A DNA stretch of 64,000 nt from Pedobacter steynii (GCF_900103665.1 NZ_FNGY01000002.1:372001-436000); one strand, 5' to 3'; positions 52,114 through 62,258 are shown, counted from the stretch's first letter. Program-made: numbers and translations. Notes: a model not told the origin generated them from the sequence alone.

Positions 52114-55100
52114 ATGAAACAAACCAGACCAAACTATTACCGTATTAAATCAGGGCCTAAGATATGGCTGATGATGTTACTGCTCTTAGCAAGTATCGGC
52201 GCAAAGTCCGAGCAAATCATTCGAATGGGCATTAGCGGAGCAAAAATTATCGAAACTTTTAACCGTATTGAATCGGTGACTGACTTTAAATTTGCTTACA
52301 ACAGAGAGGATATCAATGCCAAAATCAGGTTAAATATCCCAGAAAAAGAAAGGACCCTAATCGAATTGTTAAATGAGGTCTCTGATCAGTCCAAATTGAA
52401 TTTTAAAATAGTCGAGGGTATTATTGTCGCGTCTCCCCGTACTGCGAAGTTGTCCCTTTCCGAAATTAACAATGCCGATCCGATTGAAATAAAAGGAAAG
52501 GTTACCGACAGTAAAGGATTACCATTACCGGGAGCAACGATAAAGGTGGCGGGCACTAAAATTGGAACCGTAGCTGATGCAGCTGGAAATTTCACCATTA
52601 AAGCAGCTGCTGATGGCGCTTTATTGGTTTCTTATGCAGGGTATGCCAGCCAGCAAATTCAGGTGAATAACCGTAGTAACATTCAGATTTCACTTGTTGA
52701 GGACAGTAATGACTTAAATGAGGTGGTGGTTACGGCACTGGGTATAAAGCGTTCCGCAAAGTCACTTACTTATTCTTCTCAAACAGTTAAAGGAGATGAG
52801 TTGACCAAGGTGAAAGATGCAAACCCGATTAATTCCCTTACGGGTAAGGTTGCCGGTTTGCAAATCAACAAAAGTGCATCAGGAATCGGGGGCTCAGTTC
52901 GCATCACTTTAAGGGGAAATAAATCTACGCGCAACAACCAGCCTTTATATGTGATTGATGGTTTACCGATGATCAATACCGATGGTAGCGGGAGTGCAAA
53001 TGCTTTCGGCGACAGCCCCGATAAAGGGGATATCCTAAGTACCATAAATCCTGATGATATTGAAAGCATTACGGTACTTAAAGGGGCATCTGCCTCTGCA
53101 TTATATGGTAGCCAGGGCAGTAATGGCGCAATCCAGATTAATACGAAGAGAGGTCAGGCGGGCGGAACAAAAATTGATTTCACCAGTAACGTCACTTTTG
53201 ATGAGGCAGCATATGGTCCGAAATTACAAAATTCCTATTTACAAACCGCCCCTGGTGCTACGCAAAGCTGGGGCGTCGAAGGGAGTTCTGAAGATATTGT
53301 TAAAGATTTCTTTAAGACAGGTAAAACCTGGATTAATTCCATTAGCCTAAGCGGAGGTAATGAAAAAGTACAAAACTATTTTTCTTACGCCAATACTAAT
53401 AATAAAGGGATTTTACCTACCAATACCTTTAAGCAAAATACCCTTTCGTTTCGCAACACGACTAAGTTTTTTGATGCTTTAACTTTTGACGGTGGCTTAA
53501 CATACAGCAACCAGGACATTCACAATCGTCCTGGGGCGGGTTTTTATTTTAGCCCCTTAGCCGGCCTTTACCTGTTCCCAAGAGGATTGAATTTTAATGA
53601 TTATACCAATTACGAGGTACCTTATCCTGCACGTGCAATGATGCGTCAAAACTGGTGGAACATTAACGCGGAGACGGGACAGGTAGGTGATCAGGAACAA
53701 CAAAACCCTTATTGGTCTTTGTTCCGCGACCCTACAGATCAAAACGCACAAAGCTTAATCGGCTCGGCGAAGTTAAGCTATGCCATAAACAGCTGGCTTA
53801 AACTGGATGTAAGAGGGACGATGAATAAATACTGGAATAAGTATAACCGTAATATTTACGCGACCACACAGGCGGTTGTTACGGGTGCACAAGATCCAAA
53901 TGCTTCACCGGTACCTTATTTTGACAATGGTCGTTACAAATTGGAAGAAAGCTCGGGCACTGTACTTTATGGTGACCTTTTGTTGAGTGCATCAAAAAAA
54001 ATAAACGACGATTTTTCAACCAATATTGTGGTGGGTACCTCAATAAATGATGTGAAAGAAAAAGGCTTTAATGTGGATGCTTCTTTCCTGACCATACCTA
54101 ATGTTTTTCAATTGGGTAATATTTTGCAAAAAGCGCCTGCCAGTGGTTTTAGCATTGCAGAAACCGCCAAACGCCGTCAGGTACAATCGGTATTCACTTC
54201 AGCAAATATTGGCTATAAAGAATCATTGTTTTTAGACCTTACTGCCCGTAACGACTGGTCTTCTACTTTAGCTTTTACACCAACGGTTAAGAAAGGATAT
54301 TTCTATTATTCAGCGGGTGTAAATGCGATCTTGTCTGAACTGTTTACTTTACCTAAAGGCATTGATTATGCTAAACTCAGGGCTTCCTATGCTGAGGTAG
54401 GTAATGATGTGGATATGTTCGCGACCAATCCGGTCAACACCATTAATGGAGGTAATTTCGTAGCGAATGCTTCCGGACCATACCAGAATATTCCTTTAAA
54501 ACCAGAAACGAGTAAATCGTACGAGATTGGAACCGAATGGCGGTTTTTAGACAATCGGCTAAGTTTTGACCTGACCTGGTATAAAACAAATACCATTAAT
54601 CAATACCTTAAAATTACAGTGCCTGCCGGCTTCCTTAATCCAACTGCCTTTATTAATGCAGGGAATGTACAAAATAGTGGTATAGAACTTTCACTGGGTT
54701 ACGATGTCCTGAAAACAGAGGATATCAGCTGGAACACTTCTTTTAATTATACCGCTAACAAGAACAAAATCCTGGAATTGGCACCAACACTGGGCGATAG
54801 GTATCCTTTGGGTGATGGTAATAATATTTTGCGCTTAAATGGTTCTTTTGGCGATTTATGGGGTAAGACTTTTTTACGTGATGCCTCGGGTAGAATTGTA
54901 GTTTCGGCAGATGGCACACCTCAGGGAGGACCTGATGGTTATTTGGGGAACAGCAATCCTAAATATATGATCGGCTGGAATAACAACATAAAAATCAAAA
55001 ACTTTAACATTGGGTTTATGATTGATGGTCGTTTCGGCGGACAAATGATTAGTGTAACACAAGGTTACCTGAATTCTTATGGTGTAAGTCAGGTGTCTGC

Positions 55101-55479
55101 CGACGCACGTAAGGACGGCGGAGTTGATGTTCCTGCTGTTTTAGCAAATGGTACTGCTTTTTCCGGCAAACTTCCGGCCCGTCAGTATTATCAGGCGGTA
55201 GGCAACAGGGATGGTATTTTGGAAGGATTAGTTTATAGTGCAACCAATATCCGGTTAAGGGAAATGTCCGTATCCTATAAACTGCCGGTAAAACTGAAAG
55301 GCATAAATAATGTAAATATTGGGGTGGTTGGCCGTAATTTGTTCTTTTTCAAGAATAATGCACCTTCCGATCCTGATTTGAGCAATACTACCGCAACGAA
55401 TGGAACCGGCCAGGGTTATGATGCCTATGGTTTACCTGGAACACGTAGCTATGGTTTTAACCTTAAGTGCTCGTTTTAA
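52114..55479 (+). CDS. SusC/RagA family TonB-dependent outer membrane protein with STN domain
   Basis: 1121-residue SusC-type transducer-porin. From the ATG at 52114: signal peptide (about 1-30), STN domain (about 35-110, IETFNRIESVTDFKFAYN), carboxypeptidase-D-like domain (about 125-200, GKVTDSKGLPLPGATIKVAG), TonB box (DLNEVVVTALG), plug (LYVIDGLPMINTDG, ASASALYGSQGSNGAIQI) and a barrel closing with SYGFNLKCSF. In-frame codons extend back into the fecR gene to 51997 but lack a signal sequence, so I reject that start. The STN domain explains the sigma/FecR pair upstream. The SusD gene follows after 119 bp. Confidence 0.95.
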   Translation: MKQTRPNYYRIKSGPKIWLMMLLLLASIGAKSEQIIRMGISGAKIIETFNRIESVTDFKFAYNREDINAKIRLNIPEKERTLIELLNEVSDQSKLNFKIVEGIIVASPRTAKLSLSEINNADPIEIKGKVTDSKGLPLPGATIKVAGTKIGTVADAAGNFTIKAAADGALLVSYAGYASQQIQVNNRSNIQISLVEDSNDLNEVVVTALGIKRSAKSLTYSSQTVKGDELTKVKDANPINSLTGKVAGLQINKSASGIGGSVRITLRGNKSTRNNQPLYVIDGLPMINTDGSGSANAFGDSPDKGDILSTINPDDIESITVLKGASASALYGSQGSNGAIQINTKRGQAGGTKIDFTSNVTFDEAAYGPKLQNSYLQTAPGATQSWGVEGSSEDIVKDFFKTGKTWINSISLSGGNEKVQNYFSYANTNNKGILPTNTFKQNTLSFRNTTKFFDALTFDGGLTYSNQDIHNRPGAGFYFSPLAGLYLFPRGLNFNDYTNYEVPYPARAMMRQNWWNINAETGQVGDQEQQNPYWSLFRDPTDQNAQSLIGSAKLSYAINSWLKLDVRGTMNKYWNKYNRNIYATTQAVVTGAQDPNASPVPYFDNGRYKLEESSGTVLYGDLLLSASKKINDDFSTNIVVGTSINDVKEKGFNVDASFLTIPNVFQLGNILQKAPASGFSIAETAKRRQVQSVFTSANIGYKESLFLDLTARNDWSSTLAFTPTVKKGYFYYSAGVNAILSELFTLPKGIDYAKLRASYAEVGNDVDMFATNPVNTINGGNFVANASGPYQNIPLKPETSKSYEIGTEWRFLDNRLSFDLTWYKTNTINQYLKITVPAGFLNPTAFINAGNVQNSGIELSLGYDVLKTEDISWNTSFNYTANKNKILELAPTLGDRYPLGDGNNILRLNGSFGDLWGKTFLRDASGRIVVSADGTPQGGPDGYLGNSNPKYMIGWNNNIKIKNFNIGFMIDGRFGGQMISVTQGYLNSYGVSQVSADARKDGGVDVPAVLANGTAFSGKLPARQYYQAVGNRDGILEGLVYSATNIRLREMSVSYKLPVKLKGINNVNIGVVGRNLFFFKNNAPSDPDLSNTTATNGTGQGYDAYGLPGTRSYGFNLKCSF

Positions 55480-55598
55480 CGCTATTTAATCAGCTTAGAA
55501 ATTATTATATGAAACCATCATGATCTTACAGATCACATAACGAAATGAACATAAAGATCATGATCGCTTCATAACCGCTAAACAAAAAATATATACTG

Positions 55599-57227
55599 AT
55601 GAAAAATCAAAGAAAATATACGATAGCAACGATCTTATGCCTGGGAATTTTTATCCTGAGCGGTTGCACAAAAAAGTTCGAAGAATTTAACACCAATACC
55701 TCCGCAATTACGGATGAACAGGCCAGTACGGATGGAACTTTACAGGTGCTGTTGTTACAACAGGCACAGAAAGCAATTATCTATAACAACGTAGGCGATT
55801 ACCAGGTTGCAGAGAACCTGAGTTCTTCGGCATTTGGAGGTTATTTTACCCCACCTACGCCATTTCGTTCTAACTCAAACAACATCAATTACGACCTGGT
55901 TCCCGGATGGAACAATGCCTCCTGGCGATTGATTTATCCTAACCTGATGAATCCTTTAACTAAAATAGAAAGTACGACTAAGGGCAATGCCAGTCTGAGT
56001 GGTATTTATGCAATGAATAAGGTGTTAAGGGTTGAGGGCATGCACCGCATCAGCGATCTTTTTGGTCCGATTATTTACACCCAGTACAATAAGGCGAATA
56101 CTGAAGGTGGTGTGGATTATGATACGCAGGAACAGGCTTATAATGCTTTTTTTGCTGATTTAGAGGAGGCAAAAAATGCCCTGGTACCATTGGTAACCGC
56201 CAATACCCCAAAATCGCCGATTATGGTAAGAGCAGATCTTGCTTATGGTGGCAGTTATGCGAAATGGTTGAAGTTTGCCAATACCTTACGTCTGCGCCTG
56301 GCATTGAGAATCTCAAAAGTAAACCCAACATTGGCTAAACAACAGGGTGAGAAAGCATTGGATCCTGCGAATGGTGGCATTATCAGCACGAATGATGAAA
56401 GTTTTATTGTTCAGTTGGGGGCGCCACATATATTGAATACGATAAATGCCAGTTGGAATGATACGAGGATGGCTGCACCTATAGAAACCTATCTTGGGGG
56501 GTTCAATGACCCACGCCTTGGTAAATATTTTCTGCCGGCTATAGATCCTACAGTGGCAGGTCAGTTTAAAGGGATTCGTGAAGGTGTGGATATTATTTCT
56601 GCCGATACCTACAAAAACTACTCTGCATTGGCTACTGTTCCTCCTGCTGCACAATTGTTAACAGCTGCAGAGGCCTGGTTTTTGAAATCTGAAGCGGCTT
56701 TAAAAGGATGGGCAAATGCAGGAACAGCTAAAGATAATTATGAAACGGGGATACTAAGGTCGTTCGATCAGTACGGATTGGCTGCAAATGCAACAGCTTA
56801 TATCAATGATGCACTGAGTATTCCGAAACAATATATCGATCCTAAAGCACTTACACCTGGGATAAATGATGTAAAAACCGGTTCGCCTTATTTGAGTACC
56901 ATCACCATTAAATGGGATGAGGCTGCTTCTGAAAGTAAAAAACTGGAACGTATCATTACCCAAAAATGGATTGCCATATTCCCGGATGGGGCTGAAGCCT
57001 GGTCGGAGTATAGAAGAACGGGCTTTCCTATACTTTTTCCTATTGTAATTAATAAAAGCGGTGGGGTTATACCGACGGTCATTCCAGGCACCATAAATAC
57101 GGGGGTAAGAAGACTACCTTTTGCCAATGTGGAGTTTGACAATAATAGCGCGGCCGTTAAAAGAGCTGTTGCGATGTTAGGCGGCCCTGATAATGGGGCA
57201 ACAAGATTATGGTGGGATAAACCATAA
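55599..57227 (+). CDS. SusD/RagB family lipoprotein (SusD-like_2 type)
   Basis: 542-residue surface lipoprotein of the SusD-like_2 branch. Lipobox ILSGCTKKF, Cys at about 23, followed by the branch-typical KKFEEFNTNTSAITDEQ. Helical repeats are visible (MNKVLRVEGMHRISDLFGPI, WLKFANTLRLRLALRISKVN) and the C-terminal EAWFLKSEAALKGW and IITQKWIAIFPDGAEAWSEY motifs. This branch often travels with sigma/FecR-controlled SusC proteins and may bind peptides or small glycans; the ligand is unknown. Ends 27 bp before a terminator. Confidence 0.93.
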   Translation: MKNQRKYTIATILCLGIFILSGCTKKFEEFNTNTSAITDEQASTDGTLQVLLLQQAQKAIIYNNVGDYQVAENLSSSAFGGYFTPPTPFRSNSNNINYDLVPGWNNASWRLIYPNLMNPLTKIESTTKGNASLSGIYAMNKVLRVEGMHRISDLFGPIIYTQYNKANTEGGVDYDTQEQAYNAFFADLEEAKNALVPLVTANTPKSPIMVRADLAYGGSYAKWLKFANTLRLRLALRISKVNPTLAKQQGEKALDPANGGIISTNDESFIVQLGAPHILNTINASWNDTRMAAPIETYLGGFNDPRLGKYFLPAIDPTVAGQFKGIREGVDIISADTYKNYSALATVPPAAQLLTAAEAWFLKSEAALKGWANAGTAKDNYETGILRSFDQYGLAANATAYINDALSIPKQYIDPKALTPGINDVKTGSPYLSTITIKWDEAASESKKLERIITQKWIAIFPDGAEAWSEYRRTGFPILFPIVINKSGGVIPTVIPGTINTGVRRLPFANVEFDNNSAAVKRAVAMLGGPDNGATRLWWDKP

Positions 57228-57254
57228 ACCAGATCACAAATTAATATTCAGCGT

Positions 57255-57302
57255 AAAAGCCGTTTCTCCTTTTTCGGGGAACGGCTTTTATGTTTTTTTT
57301 AA
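57255..57302 (+). terminator. intrinsic terminator of the sigma-FecR-SusC-SusD operon
   Basis: Long stem AAAAGCCGTTTCTCC / GGGGAACGGCTTTT with a short TTTTTC loop, followed by TATG and a run of at least eight T residues. It shares the AAAAGCCGTT arm style with the terminator at 21352. Confidence 0.9.
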
Positions 57303-57393
57303 ACAGGTATCATCGCATCAAAATTATAGCGCTCAATAAACCTGGTGATGCGCTGCTGTGCCTTTTTCTTAGTTCTTCCTCAGGATAAATATT

Positions 57394-58278
57394 ATGGAGA
57401 ATTCTTATAACTTTATCACATCAGGTAGGATCATAGCTATGGATATTGAGCAAATAAAAACAGAAAAGGGACATTTCATTACTGCAAATATTTTTGAAGC
57501 GAAAGGAAGCCGGATCGTATTGCTGATCTCCTCTGCAACAGGCGTCAGGCAATCTTATTACAAGAGATTTTCGGAATACATTTCCGCCACTGGGATAACG
57601 GTAATCACGTTCGACTATTCAGGAATTGGTCATTCTCTAAAAGGTTCGATCAGGGAAAATAAAAGCCAGGCATCTGATTGGGGGAAAATAGACCTGGAGG
57701 CAGTGATTCAGTATGTAAAAGAACACTATCCGGAATCAAAAATTCATATTTTGGGGCATAGTATCGGCGGACAACTTATTGGTCAGTCAAAATCTGCCGT
57801 TGATGCCAGTAAAATTATCCTTGTGGCTGCTCAAACGGGATATTGGAAATTCTGGACTGGTTTCAGAAGGTATAGAATGTGGGCCAACTGGAATATTGTT
57901 TTTCCTGTATTGGTTTATACGTTTGGCTATATGCCTTCGAAGAAATTAACGGGTATGGAGAACCTGCCTAAGCATGTGGCCAGACAATGGTGCAAATGGT
58001 GTATGGACCCGAATTATCTTTTTGGGAGTATCCCTGAAGCAGATTTGTATTTTGAGAGGATAACCGCGTCATTAACCTCCATAAGTATAGACGATGATAC
58101 GTTTGCACCTATACAAAATGTAGATTGGTTAACGAAGCAATATAGTGGGGCAGAAGTTAAAAGGATACATCTCATGCCGCGCGATTTTAGTATGGAGCGA
58201 ATAGGACATTTCGGCATCTTTCAGGAGCCATCGAGAGCCCGTATTTGGGAGATTTTGTTAAGAGAAATCGAAAGATAA
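57394..58278 (+). CDS. alpha/beta hydrolase (COG4757-like)
   Basis: 294-residue cytoplasmic alpha/beta-hydrolase. The nucleophile elbow is LGHSIGGQ (Ser at about 125), preceded by strand ITVITFDYSGIGHS. Likely acid is in SIDDDTFAP and likely His in RIGHFGIF near the C-terminus. The aromatic tract WKFWTGFRRYRMWANWN between them is typical of COG4757-like predicted hydrolases. An internal Met at residue 16 is a possible alternative start; the ATG at 57394 is kept. Substrate unknown; the gene stands alone, following a terminator. Confidence 0.83.
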   Translation: MENSYNFITSGRIIAMDIEQIKTEKGHFITANIFEAKGSRIVLLISSATGVRQSYYKRFSEYISATGITVITFDYSGIGHSLKGSIRENKSQASDWGKIDLEAVIQYVKEHYPESKIHILGHSIGGQLIGQSKSAVDASKIILVAAQTGYWKFWTGFRRYRMWANWNIVFPVLVYTFGYMPSKKLTGMENLPKHVARQWCKWCMDPNYLFGSIPEADLYFERITASLTSISIDDDTFAPIQNVDWLTKQYSGAEVKRIHLMPRDFSMERIGHFGIFQEPSRARIWEILLREIER

Positions 58279-58365
58279 CAGGTAATCTGGTTGGTACGCA
58301 AATAGGTTACGCAACAGCGCTGTACGTTTGGAAAATAAACAAATGATTAAAACAGAACTGTAGGT

Positions 58366-58986
58366 ATGAACAACATTGACAAGGCGGGTCAGGAAAACCG
58401 GACATTTAACAATTCGGCCGTGAGTACAATCGATTGGTGGAAAGGGTTAAATCACAATTGGAAAAAGAATCTTTTAGCAAATCTGGATTTTAGCAGTCTT
58501 TTTGGTAAAGACTATTGTATTATATTCAATGTCATACGGGGTCCGGGAATATATTCAGCCTATTGTGCTGCATTTAATGAAAGGATTAGAAAAAGATTAG
58601 ATGAATTTATAGTTACCGAAGAAATCGTAGATGAGATTCTAAATTTAAAATGTCTTGTCCTGGGAAGTAGTGGATTGAAGGATGCCTACCCTTTAAATCG
58701 ATTTCTGAACCTTCGCGTCCTTTGTATTACAGACTATTTTAATGTAGAATTATTTGTGCAGGCTCCGAAAATGGAGCGGTTGAAGGTTTTGTACATAGGG
58801 TATTATGTGCACAAATTCAAAGGAATTTCAAATTGGAGCTCACTGGAGCATGTTTGTTATTATCTTAGTTTTCAGAGTATTGGTGAGGAGGAGCTGAGTC
58901 TCTGCAAGAATTTTAAATTGATACATAATGGGGAATCTCCGGATCCTTATATTCCATTAGACCCTGTTTTTTTTAATGTCGACTGA
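58366..58986 (+). CDS. hypothetical protein with LRR-like repeats
   Basis: 206-residue cytoplasmic protein that I do not recognise as a named family. From about 95 it shows irregular leucine-rich-repeat-like periods: LKCLVLGSSGLKDAYP, LNLRVLCITDYFNVELF, ERLKVLYIGYYVHKFKG and SSLEHVCYYLSFQSIG. These suggest a short solenoid for protein binding, as in STM4015-type proteins. The N-terminal 90 residues begin with an SUKH/LRR-leader-like W-W-K-G-L-N motif. No signal peptide. Alone between the hydrolase and the AraC regulator, both on the same strand, with 87 and 150 bp gaps. Confidence 0.6.
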   Translation: MNNIDKAGQENRTFNNSAVSTIDWWKGLNHNWKKNLLANLDFSSLFGKDYCIIFNVIRGPGIYSAYCAAFNERIRKRLDEFIVTEEIVDEILNLKCLVLGSSGLKDAYPLNRFLNLRVLCITDYFNVELFVQAPKMERLKVLYIGYYVHKFKGISNWSSLEHVCYYLSFQSIGEEELSLCKNFKLIHNGESPDPYIPLDPVFFNVD

Positions 58987-59136
58987 GTGATGGAATAGAA
59001 ATGAACATTTTTAATGACATTTGTTTATCTGGCATCCGGAATTTTGTAGTTTCGCGGACCGGGAGCTTTACAGGTAGTACATCTGATCTATGTTTAAAGA
59101 AAATGCAGAGCTGATCAAAATAAACCATACCACATT

Positions 59137-60255
59137 ATGCTGCATTTAACAGGTATCATCATCTCTCTTTTTCTTTCCATTATCCTTTTTACAAAAAAGG
59201 GAAAATCACAGGCTGATGTAATCCTTGCCATCTGGCTGTTCTTTATTGGTTTTCACCTGTCCGTATTCTACATTCACATTAGCGGTCAATATCTTAAATT
59301 CCCTTACTTTCTTGGTTTTGAAATTCCCCTGCCATTAATCCATGGGCCATTTTTGTATTTGTACACCAGATCTTTAACCAGTCAAAATAGCAGAAGAGTA
59401 CACTGGGGAGTTCATTTTTTGCCGTTTATTCTGGCGATAGGGCTGTTATTTAAGTTCTTCCTTTTTTCTTTCGACAAGAAGATCGAGGTGTATATAGAGG
59501 CGGGTGCTGGTTTTGAAAATATATTGAGGTGTATCTACCTGGTGACGTTGTTGTCGGGAGTGGTATATGTTATTTTTTCATTGTCTTTGCTGAAAAAATA
59601 TTCCGCTTATATTTCTGATCAGTTTTCTGATCTGGAAAGGATCAACCTAAACTGGTTAAGGTACTTAATACTGGGAATCGGAGTAATCTGGATATCTGTG
59701 TTTTTTGGTAATGACATTTCTACCTTTACCATAATTGATCTTTTTATCCTGTTCATTGGTTATTTTGGAGTAAAGCAAGTAGGAGTTTTTACGAATAATA
59801 ACGTCAGCAGCCAGACGATTGGCGGTGGGAATGCGGATGAGATGGTTGTTGATAAAGTCGTAGAAAGAATCAAGTACCAAAGGTCTACTGCCGATGAGAC
59901 CTTATTGTTAAAAATTCATCAGGATCTCCTGGCTTTAATGCAACAGGAGAAATTGTATAAGGATCCGGAACTGAATTTAAATGAATTGGCACAAAGGCTA
60001 AATGTTAATCCAAATACTTTGTCGCAGGTAATTAACTCCATTGAAAACAAAAACTTTTTCGACTATATCAATGAACAGCGGGTTGCCGAATTTTTAGCAA
60101 TCGTAGCCTTGCCTGAAAACAGCAGGTTCACTTTGCTGTCTTTAGCTTTTGAAGTGGGCTTTAATTCCAAGACCTCATTTAACAGGAATTTTAAAAGTAC
60201 AACAGGGCAGACCCCAACCGCCTATTTAAGGGAACAAAAAATACAGTTGAAATAA
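59137..60255 (+). CDS. membrane-bound AraC family transcriptional regulator
   Basis: 372 residues: seven or so hydrophobic helices in the first 225 (starting LTGIIISLFLSIILF, ADVILAIWLFFIGFHLSVFY), then a cytoplasmic AraC/XylS-type double HTH at about 270-372 (LNLNELAQRLNVNPNTLSQV, FTLLSLAFEVGFNSKTSFNR, FKSTTGQTPTAYLRE). The layout is that of Bacteroidota 7TM-AraC regulators that sense an unknown membrane or periplasmic cue. The lipoprotein hydrolase gene starts 72 bp downstream and the outer-membrane protein gene after it, so these are probable targets. Confidence 0.92.
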   Translation: MLHLTGIIISLFLSIILFTKKGKSQADVILAIWLFFIGFHLSVFYIHISGQYLKFPYFLGFEIPLPLIHGPFLYLYTRSLTSQNSRRVHWGVHFLPFILAIGLLFKFFLFSFDKKIEVYIEAGAGFENILRCIYLVTLLSGVVYVIFSLSLLKKYSAYISDQFSDLERINLNWLRYLILGIGVIWISVFFGNDISTFTIIDLFILFIGYFGVKQVGVFTNNNVSSQTIGGGNADEMVVDKVVERIKYQRSTADETLLLKIHQDLLALMQQEKLYKDPELNLNELAQRLNVNPNTLSQVINSIENKNFFDYINEQRVAEFLAIVALPENSRFTLLSLAFEVGFNSKTSFNRNFKSTTGQTPTAYLREQKIQLK

Positions 60256-60327
60256 GTACCAACTTACCCTTTGGTACGATGGGGCGCTATGTTTAGGTCA
60301 TTTTTGCAGCATTATAAAACTCAAAAA

Positions 60328-61323
60328 ATGTATCGAAACAAATTACTTTCCTTCATCGTTCTCCTCCCCATCTTTGTCTTTTCCTGTAAAAAGGAGATGA
60401 GCATTGATGCGCCCGGAAACTTAGTTCCAAAAACAGCAGACCAAAATTCCAGTCTTCCTTCCATTGTAATCAATGGGGCAAAACTACATGCCGAAACTTT
60501 TGGAGATCCCAACGACCCGATTATTTTCATTTTACATGGCGGCCCCGCAGCAGATTACCGATACCTGCTCAACTGTAAGGAACTTGCAGAAAACGGATAT
60601 TTTGTGGTGTTTTATGATCAGCGTGGAACAGGCTTATCGCAACGGTTTCCACGTTCGTATTACACAGGCATCCAGACCTCTTTTGATGACCTGAATGGCG
60701 TAATTGCACATTACAGGAAATCAGCAGCACAGAAAATTTTCTTATTAGGGCACTCCTGGGGTGCGATGCTGGTCGGCGCTTATATCAATCAATACCCCAA
60801 TGCCGTAAATGGAGCCGTGCTGGCGGAACCTGGCGGCTTAAAATGGAAGGATGTCGACGACTATGTAAAGCGATCCCGTAAGATGGACATTACCGGCGAG
60901 GCCTTAAATAATGCGACCTATATGGATCAGTTTCTGACCGGTAAAGAAGATGAACATACCATTTTAGACTATAAGTATAAATTGCTGGCCTCAACTGGCG
61001 ACGAAAATGAGAATGTCGGTAATGAGGGGTCCTTACCTTTCTGGCGCTCTGGTTTTGTGTTGCAGGATGTCTACTTCGACATTATTAAAAAAGAGAACTC
61101 CGATTGGACTACCCATTTAAACCAGTTTAAAACAAAGATCTTGTTTGTTTATAGTGAGCGAAATAAAGCTTACGGTTTAACCCATGCAGAAAAAGTATCC
61201 TCGGCCTTTCCAAATGTTCAGTTATTTGAGACCAAAGGCGCGGGGCACGATATGCTCTCTTTTTCAACCGGTTGGAATAACAGCCGCCCAATAATTCTTA
61301 ACTATTTCAACGCTTTAAAATAA
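60328..61323 (+). CDS. alpha/beta hydrolase lipoprotein (proline iminopeptidase-like, S33 type)
   Basis: 331-residue exported hydrolase. Start taken at the ATG at 60328, which gives a lipoprotein signal (FVFSCKKEM, Cys at about 20); a TTG at 60271 would add 19 residues without sense. It has the S33 pattern: oxyanion motif LHGGPAADYRYL, FYDQRGTGLSQR, nucleophile elbow GHSWGAM (Ser about 148) and the His in GAGHDM near the C-terminus. Proline-iminopeptidase-like enzymes cleave small peptides or esters. As a lipoprotein it should act in the periplasm or on the cell surface. Follows the AraC gene by 72 bp and precedes the outer-membrane protein gene by 22 bp. Confidence 0.88.
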   Translation: MYRNKLLSFIVLLPIFVFSCKKEMSIDAPGNLVPKTADQNSSLPSIVINGAKLHAETFGDPNDPIIFILHGGPAADYRYLLNCKELAENGYFVVFYDQRGTGLSQRFPRSYYTGIQTSFDDLNGVIAHYRKSAAQKIFLLGHSWGAMLVGAYINQYPNAVNGAVLAEPGGLKWKDVDDYVKRSRKMDITGEALNNATYMDQFLTGKEDEHTILDYKYKLLASTGDENENVGNEGSLPFWRSGFVLQDVYFDIIKKENSDWTTHLNQFKTKILFVYSERNKAYGLTHAEKVSSAFPNVQLFETKGAGHDMLSFSTGWNNSRPIILNYFNALK

Positions 61324-61345
61324 GCCCCTCAAAGAAAATATTCAA

Positions 61346-62020
61346 ATGAAACATAAAATTGTCATCATTATAACGGTGTTGTTGTGCACTTTTTGTAATT
61401 ATTGCCATGCGCAAAGTATAAACTGGGCGGGATTAAAAGAGGAAGACCGTCACTTGTTAAACCTAAATGTGGGGATAGATTATGGCGTGATTTACGGCAT
61501 TGGCTACGGCTATCACCTCAAATCAAAATTGCCGGTAGTATTAAATGCTGAATTTTCAATACCATCAGGAAACAAGTTTTTCGATGATTTTAAGACTAAA
61601 ATCGGGGCACATGTGAAATTGCTTGAAGTTAGTAATATCGCAGTTAGCCTAAATGTTAACGGTGTTTTCAGGCGATATGAGAATACCCTGGTCAGGCTTT
61701 CAAATTTTGGCGCTACGGCAAATGTTATCATTGGTTATTATGGACCAAAATGGTATGTAAACGGAGAGTTTGGTTTTGATAAGGCGATTGTTACGCATTT
61801 TAAGCATAAAGATGCCTACAAAAGCAATTTTCCTGAAGTTAAAGATGGTTGGTATGAACCTTCAACGGGCGGTAACGTCCAGTGTGGGATGCAGGTTGGT
61901 TATTCATTTAATAATAGCGATGTCTATTTAAAAGGAGGGAAAACTATTGCACAGGATTTTAAAACATCGCCCACGATCCCGGTCTATATACAGTTAGGCT
62001 ACAACCTTAAGCTGAAGTAA
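61346..62020 (+). CDS. outer membrane beta-barrel-like protein, unknown function
   Basis: 224-residue exported protein, signal peptide about 1-22 (ending CHAQ). The mature chain consists of alternating amphipathic strands (LNLNVGIDYGVIYGIGYGYH, KIGAHVKLLEVSNIAVSLNV, NGEFGFDKAIVT, VQCGMQVGYSFNNSDVYLKG) and ends in IPVYIQLGYNLKLK, consistent with an 8-10-strand outer-membrane barrel. No named family recognised. 22 bp after the hydrolase gene, so probably co-transcribed and under the AraC regulator. Confidence 0.72.
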   Translation: MKHKIVIIITVLLCTFCNYCHAQSINWAGLKEEDRHLLNLNVGIDYGVIYGIGYGYHLKSKLPVVLNAEFSIPSGNKFFDDFKTKIGAHVKLLEVSNIAVSLNVNGVFRRYENTLVRLSNFGATANVIIGYYGPKWYVNGEFGFDKAIVTHFKHKDAYKSNFPEVKDGWYEPSTGGNVQCGMQVGYSFNNSDVYLKGGKTIAQDFKTSPTIPVYIQLGYNLKLK

Positions 62021-62023
62021 GGT

Positions 62024-62061
62024 AATTCAGGCCGTTGAATATTTCCTCAGTGGCCTGAATT
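62024..62061 (+). terminator. hairpin after the outer-membrane protein gene
   Basis: Perfect 10-bp arms AATTCAGGCC / GGCCTGAATT with an 18-nt loop, starting 4 bp after the stop codon. No T-run follows, so termination may be partial or Rho-assisted. Confidence 0.5.
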
Positions 62062-62258
62062 GTATCCCGGCGTTCTTATGTTTTGTGGTAAATATCAAGA
62101 CCTAAAGATGCACCATCGTTTAAACTTGTTTAAAGAGTTCCGGGGCTTCTCATTGCAGAATTGAAAACTGCTTTTAGTTAAGCAGGGATTTATTATCTTG
62201 GTTGGACCAGAACAGTGCATTTAATCTAATTTGCCTGCTGGATGATATTGAACCAGTT

